Shown here: piece after piece, positions 60,654-64,000 of the stretch
Numbering within the stretch: position 1 is the stretch's first letter
Layout of the letters: the number at the start of each line of letters is the position of its first letter
Source: Roseinatronobacter thiooxidans
GTDB lineage: Bacteria; Pseudomonadota; Alphaproteobacteria; Rhodobacterales; Rhodobacteraceae
NCBI RefSeq assembly: GCF_001870675.1
Contig: NZ_MEHT01000017.1
Coordinates: forward strand, 62,001 to 126,000
Direction: 5' to 3'
DNA length: 64,000 bases
Notes under the pieces: model-generated
What the model was told of the DNA's origin: nothing
What the model saw: the letters and a program-made list of their open reading frames with translations, nothing else
Database searches by the model: none
Program-made: the position numbers and the translations under genes

Positions 60654-61919
60654 ATGAGCTTTACTGTGCAGACCGCTGGTTTCTTTATTATCGCGCTGCT
60701 GGTCGGTGCCATCTTGTTGCGGGCCATGTCACGGGCGGGGCAAGCTGTTGCCGCCGATGGGACGGAACGCGCCATGCGCGTCTATCGTGACCAGATCACC
60801 GAGATTGACCGCGATCTTGCCCGCGGCACCATTAACGAGACCGAGGCAGAGCGTCTGCGCCTGGAAGTTTCGCGGCGTATTCTGGAACTGGACAAAAGCG
60901 ATCGTGGCCGTCCGGTCGGCGGGCCTGCACCACGGACCATGCGCGCGGTCGCCTTCGCGCTGATTGTTGTGGCGGTTGCAGGCAGCGGTTTGCTGTATCT
61001 TGGGATTGGGGCGCCGGGCTATTCCGACATGCCGCTGCTACAGCGCCATGCCGATGCCGCCGAGGCACGCCAGAACCGCCCACGCCAAGCTGAAATGGAG
61101 GCAGAGTTTGCCGCCGCCTTCCCCGAGCCAGAGGATTTTCCCGGCCGCGCAGAGCTGGAGCCGATGGTCGCGCAACTGCGTGCCGCGCTCGACTCGCGGC
61201 CATTGGATGTAACGGGCTTTGGCCTGCTGGCGCAAAACGAGGCACGACTTGGCAATTTCCGCGCCGCGATTGAAGCGCAGGTGCGCGTGATCGAATTGAA
61301 AGAGGATGAGGCCGGCGTCGAGGATTACGCCTATCTGCTGGATTTGATGGTCATTGCGACGGGCGGTTTTGTATCGCCCGAGGCCGAGACCATCATCGAG
61401 CAAATCTTGCGCCGTGACACGTCAAACACGGTCGCGCTGTATTATTCGGGCCGGATGTATGCACAAACGGGCCGCCCTGACATGACCTTTCGCGTCTGGC
61501 GTAGGTTGCATGACCTAAGCCCTGGTGATGCGCCCTGGATGCCTGAAATTCGCGCAGCCTTGCCGGAACTGGCGCGCATCTCGGGCGAGCCGCGCTATCA
61601 GTTGCCCCCACGCCCTGCACCTGCAGGCGCGCGTGGCCCAAGCGAGATGGATCTGGACGCTGTACAAGACATGCCGCCCGAAGACCGCGCGCAGATGATC
61701 GAGGATATGGTTGGTGGCCTGTCCGCGCGTCTGGCCAATGAGGGGGGCAGCGCAGAGGAATGGGCGCAGCTGATCCGCGCGCTTGGTGTGCTGGGCCGAG
61801 ACGAACAGGCAGTCGCAGTCTTGCAAGAAGCGCGCACGGTTTTTGCCGCACGGGCCGAAGATCTGGCGCTTATCAACGCCACTGCCGAAGCGGCAGGCCT
61901 AAGCACGCCCGCACCCTGA
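60654..61919 (+). CDS. ccmI: Cytochrome c maturation protein CcmI
   Basis: The 421-residue product starts at 60654 with AGGAGG 6 bases upstream. It has two membrane helices ([19 protein letters not shown] and [20 protein letters not shown]) joined by a cytoplasmic loop with [21 protein letters not shown] large periplasmic part has TPR-like repeats ([40 protein letters not shown]). CcmI presents apocytochrome c to the haem ligation complex. The stop codon overlaps the ruvX start (TGATG). Confidence 0.92.
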   Translation: MSFTVQTAGFFIIALLVGAILLRAMSRAGQAVAADGTERAMRVYRDQITEIDRDLARGTINETEAERLRLEVSRRILELDKSDRGRPVGGPAPRTMRAVAFALIVVAVAGSGLLYLGIGAPGYSDMPLLQRHADAAEARQNRPRQAEMEAEFAAAFPEPEDFPGRAELEPMVAQLRAALDSRPLDVTGFGLLAQNEARLGNFRAAIEAQVRVIELKEDEAGVEDYAYLLDLMVIATGGFVSPEAETIIEQILRRDTSNTVALYYSGRMYAQTGRPDMTFRVWRRLHDLSPGDAPWMPEIRAALPELARISGEPRYQLPPRPAPAGARGPSEMDLDAVQDMPPEDRAQMIEDMVGGLSARLANEGGSAEEWAQLIRALGVLGRDEQAVAVLQEARTVFAARAEDLALINATAEAAGLSTPAP

Positions 61920-62401
61920 TGCCAGTGATTGACAATTTCGAGGAATTTGCCGCTGTTTTGCCACGCGGGCAGGCGCTGGCGGGGCTTGATCTGGGCGAGA
62001 AAACCATCGGGATTGCGGTGTCTGACCGCATGCTGTCAGTGGCCTCTCCGTTGCAGACGATCCGGCGCAGCAAGTTCCAGCCCGATGCGACAGCGCTGCT
62101 GGATGTGGTGGCGGCGCGCGAAATATGCGGGCTGGTGTTGGGATTGCCGCGCAATATGGATGGCTCTGAAGGGCCGCGCTGCCAGTCGACCCGCGCCTTC
62201 GCGCGCAACCTGTCGAATATGACCGATCTGCCCATAAGTTTCTGGGATGAACGCTTGTCCACTGTCGCCGCCGAGCGTGCGCTGCTAGAGGCGGACACTT
62301 CGCGCCGCAAGCGCGCCGCGGTCATCGACCATGTGGCCGCAGGCGTGATTTTGCAAGGCGCGCTGGACCGGCTGGCCTTTATGCGGCGGCAAAATTCATG
62401 A
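61919..62401 (+). CDS. ruvX: RuvX/YqgF family putative pre-16S rRNA nuclease
   Basis: The 160-residue product starts [20 protein letters not shown] with [20 protein letters not shown], then [16 protein letters not shown] and [20 protein letters not shown], the RNase H-like YqgF motifs (acidic residues in LDLG, DER). It is thought to process the 16S rRNA 5' end. It overlaps ccmI by 3 bases. Confidence 0.92.
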   Translation: MPVIDNFEEFAAVLPRGQALAGLDLGEKTIGIAVSDRMLSVASPLQTIRRSKFQPDATALLDVVAAREICGLVLGLPRNMDGSEGPRCQSTRAFARNLSNMTDLPISFWDERLSTVAAERALLEADTSRRKRAAVIDHVAAGVILQGALDRLAFMRRQNS

Positions 62402-62471
62402 GTGGTGCGTTTTCCACTGGTCAGCGCAGCGCAGGCGTTTATCTGTGCCGCAATGACATCGGGCAGGGCAC

Positions 62472-62705
62472 ATGACGGACCATATCTGGAAACGCACCGA
62501 AATCGAAAGCCCCTGTGTGAAAACCTGCGTCATTCACCCCGAGGCGCGGTTATGCACCGGCTGTTTACGCTCGATCGACGAGATTACGCAATGGTCCCGC
62601 ATGAGCGTGGGGCAGCGCCAGCACATCATGGCGGAATTGCCCCAGCGCAAGGGGCTGATCGCCAAGCGTCGGGGCGGGCGCGCAGCGCGCCTTGCGCGCG
62701 ACTGA
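62472..62705 (+). CDS. DUF1289 domain protein
   Basis: The 77-residue protein has the DUF1289 pattern: SPCVKTCVIHPEARLCTGCL (Cys cluster), then RSIDEITQWSRMSVGQRQHI and MAELPQRKGLIAKRR. The Cys residues may bind iron-sulfur or zinc; the function is unknown. It follows ruvX after 70 bases. Confidence 0.85.
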   Translation: MTDHIWKRTEIESPCVKTCVIHPEARLCTGCLRSIDEITQWSRMSVGQRQHIMAELPQRKGLIAKRRGGRAARLARD

Positions 62706-62721
62706 ACAGGCGCATCGGTGC

Positions 62722-62747
62722 GCCTTGATTGACCAATCAATCAAGGC
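62722..62747. promoter_or_regulatory. Palindromic candidate operator upstream of the Tat binding protein
   Basis: GCCTTGATTG (62722-62731) is inverted perfectly in CAATCAAGGC (62738-62747). The TTGATTG/CAATCAA core resembles TetR-family operators, including BetI-like sites. No T-run follows, so it is not a good terminator. It lies 17 bases after the DUF1289 stop codon. Confidence 0.45.
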
Positions 62748-62803
62748 AAAGGGTTGACTACCACAAGTCAGCGGGTAAACCTGTATCCATAGGCATCAAT
62801 TAA

Positions 62804-62835
62804 GTTGTAATTCTGTTACAACCCCTCATGATAAT
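62804..62835 (+). promoter_or_regulatory. Promoter-like region with internal palindrome
   Basis: GTTGTAA (62804-62810) is inverted in TTACAAC (62816-62822). TTGTAA serves as a possible -35 and TGATAAT (62829-62835) as a -10, so the palindrome would overlap the promoter. It is about 94 bases before the ATG of the binding-protein gene. Confidence 0.4.
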
Positions 62836-62928
62836 CTGGGGAAGAGTGCACCGCCACGGCTTGTTGGCCGGGCATGGCTTTGGGCAGGCCGCTTGGCCTG
62901 CTGCAAGTATGACAACAGGGAGAACACA

Positions 62929-64000
62929 ATGAAAAACACGACCAATCGTCAGGGCGTGACGCGTCGCGGCCTTATGCAAGGGGCCGCAGCCTTGGGGGCT
63001 GCGGGCCTGATTCTGCCCGCCGGTATGCGCAAGGCCCATGCAGAACCGCAGCGCGGCGGCACATTCCGCGTGGGCATCGGGCACGGCTCCAGCACCGACT
63101 CGCTTGATCCGGGCCTGTGGGATAACCTGTATGTGCAGGTTTTCGCAGCATCCCGCCATAACCAGCTGATCGAGGTGAATAACGAGGGCCAGCTTGTGCC
63201 CGAAATCGCCGAAAGCTGGGACAGCAGCGATGGCGCGACATGGGTGTTTAAAATCCGCGAAGGGGTGAGCTTTCATTCTGGCAAGACGGTGACGCCCGAA
63301 GATGTTCTGGCCTCGCTCAACCACCACCGTGGCGAGGATGCGACCTCGGCCATCAAGACCTTCTTCGCGCCGGTCACTGATATTCGCGTGGACGGACAGA
63401 ATGTTGTTGTCACGCTGGACGCGCCAAATGGCGATTTCCCCTATCTGATGTCGGATTATCATCTGGCCATCATGCCCGGCACAGATGGCAAGATTGATCC
63501 CACTTCTTTCGATGGGTGTGGCCCCTATGTCGTGGAAAGCTATGAGCCGGGCGTTCAGGCCAGCCTGAACCGCAACCCCAATTACTGGAAATCCGATCGC
63601 GCGCATTTTGACCGCGTGGAAATCCTGTCTATCGTCGATTCCACAGCACGCCTGAACGCGCTGATGACAGGCGGGGTGGATACGATCGATCAGGTAGACC
63701 CTGCCACCATCGGCATGCTGGAAGCACGCGGCACAGCAAAGATTCTCTCGATCCCCGGCAATGCGCATTACGTCTTTCCGATGGACAGCCGCGAAGCGCC
63801 GTTTTCCGACAACAATGTGCGGCTGGCGCTGAAATACGCGATCGACCGCGAAGATATGGTCGAGAAAATCCTTGGTGGTCATGGGGCTGTGTCCAATGAC
63901 AACCCCATTGGCCCTGCCAACCGCTATTTCCATGCCGAGATGGAGGCCAAGACATTCGACCCAGACCGCGCACGCTTCCACCTGCGCGAGGCGGGCATGG
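62929..64000 (+). CDS. Tat-exported family 5 substrate-binding protein (partial)
   Basis: The gene runs off the right edge; 357 codons are visible. The start MKNTTNRQGVTRRGLMQGAA carries a twin-arginine signal (TRRGLM) and ends with HAEPQ, so the protein is exported folded. The rest matches oligopeptide/dipeptide-type binding proteins: AESWDSSDGATWVFKIREGV, VTPEDVLASLNHHRGED, GCGPYVVESYEPGVQASLNR and NPNYWKSDRAHFDRVEILSI. It should capture a peptide or opine-like ligand for a Dpp/Opp transporter. GGGAG precedes the ATG. Confidence 0.9.
   Translation, partial: MKNTTNRQGVTRRGLMQGAAALGAAGLILPAGMRKAHAEPQRGGTFRVGIGHGSSTDSLDPGLWDNLYVQVFAASRHNQLIEVNNEGQLVPEIAESWDSSDGATWVFKIREGVSFHSGKTVTPEDVLASLNHHRGEDATSAIKTFFAPVTDIRVDGQNVVVTLDAPNGDFPYLMSDYHLAIMPGTDGKIDPTSFDGCGPYVVESYEPGVQASLNRNPNYWKSDRAHFDRVEILSIVDSTARLNALMTGGVDTIDQVDPATIGMLEARGTAKILSIPGNAHYVFPMDSREAPFSDNNVRLALKYAIDREDMVEKILGGHGAVSNDNPIGPANRYFHAEMEAKTFDPDRARFHLREAGM

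Noticed and set aside
1-64000. CRISPR arrays, rRNA genes, insertion sequences and further tRNAs
   Set aside because: No regularly spaced repeats, no rRNA segments, no transposase genes and no second cloverleaf were seen on reading both strands.

Overview
The window looks like chromosome of a GC-rich alphaproteobacterium of the Rhodobacterales (Rhodobacter/Roseobacter relatives). The signs are crotonyl-CoA carboxylase/reductase of the ethylmalonyl-CoA pathway, a heterotetrameric sarcosine oxidase cluster, a TrgA/TrgB pair, a photolyase-CFA synthase pair, DUF6525 and TIGR02186 proteins, and pervasive ATGA/TGATG gene overlaps. It is mostly ordinary core genome interrupted by one small integrated element.

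Layout. 1-8.8 kb: YciB (cut by the left edge), a giant Ala/Pro-rich protein with PilM/GspL-like and PilP-like ends, O-acetylhomoserine sulfhydrylase, a TPR-sulfotransferase, and two divergent paralogous MltB-type lytic transglycosylases. 8.8-11.4 kb: DUF6525 and a CobW-family metallochaperone behind a clear Zur-type operator, then class I fructose-bisphosphate aldolase. 11.57-20.43 kb: an integrated phage-satellite-like element bounded by a 19-bp direct repeat in the 3' end of tRNA-Gly(CCC). It carries a tyrosine integrase, an unknown 203-residue gene, AlpA, two tiny genes, a primase-helicase, an iteron-like inverted repeat (candidate origin), a TerS-position gene, a complete TerL, a 40-codon micro-ORF and an HK97-fold major capsid gene. 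No portal, protease, connector or tail gene was found. This is the most interesting object in the window.

20.5-28.1 kb: SSB, a lytic transglycosylase, a class V PLP enzyme, photolyase, CFA synthase, TrgA, TrgB-like Nudix protein and a MobA-like nucleotidyltransferase. 28.1-33.8 kb: a branched-chain-amino-acid-type ABC transporter (M, H, F, G and the binding protein) with a secreted protein gene embedded in it. 34-41.2 kb: GuaA, glycerate 2-kinase, FabG, AcpP, threonine aldolase, and an overlapping Nfu-TsaB-RimI cluster. 41.3-47.6 kb: a BMP-type (probably nucleoside) ABC transporter, then a TauE/TIGR02186 pair. 47.6-54.2 kb: a lone Lrp RAM domain, RecD-like helicase, Ccr, a PlsB-like acyltransferase, Ndk and SodB. 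54.3-60.4 kb: sarcosine oxidase B-(two small membrane proteins)-D-A-G. 60.6-64 kb: CcmI, RuvX/YqgF, DUF1289, and the start of a Tat-exported family 5 substrate-binding protein cut by the right edge.

Functionally the window joins wall remodelling (three lytic transglycosylases), C1/glycine-betaine-derived metabolism (sarcosine oxidase), C2 assimilation (Ccr), translation fidelity and tRNA modification (TsaB, RimI, RuvX region), stress protection (photolyase, CFA, Trg, SodB) and solute uptake (three ABC systems). All functional calls rest on reading the translated sequences; no database search was run.
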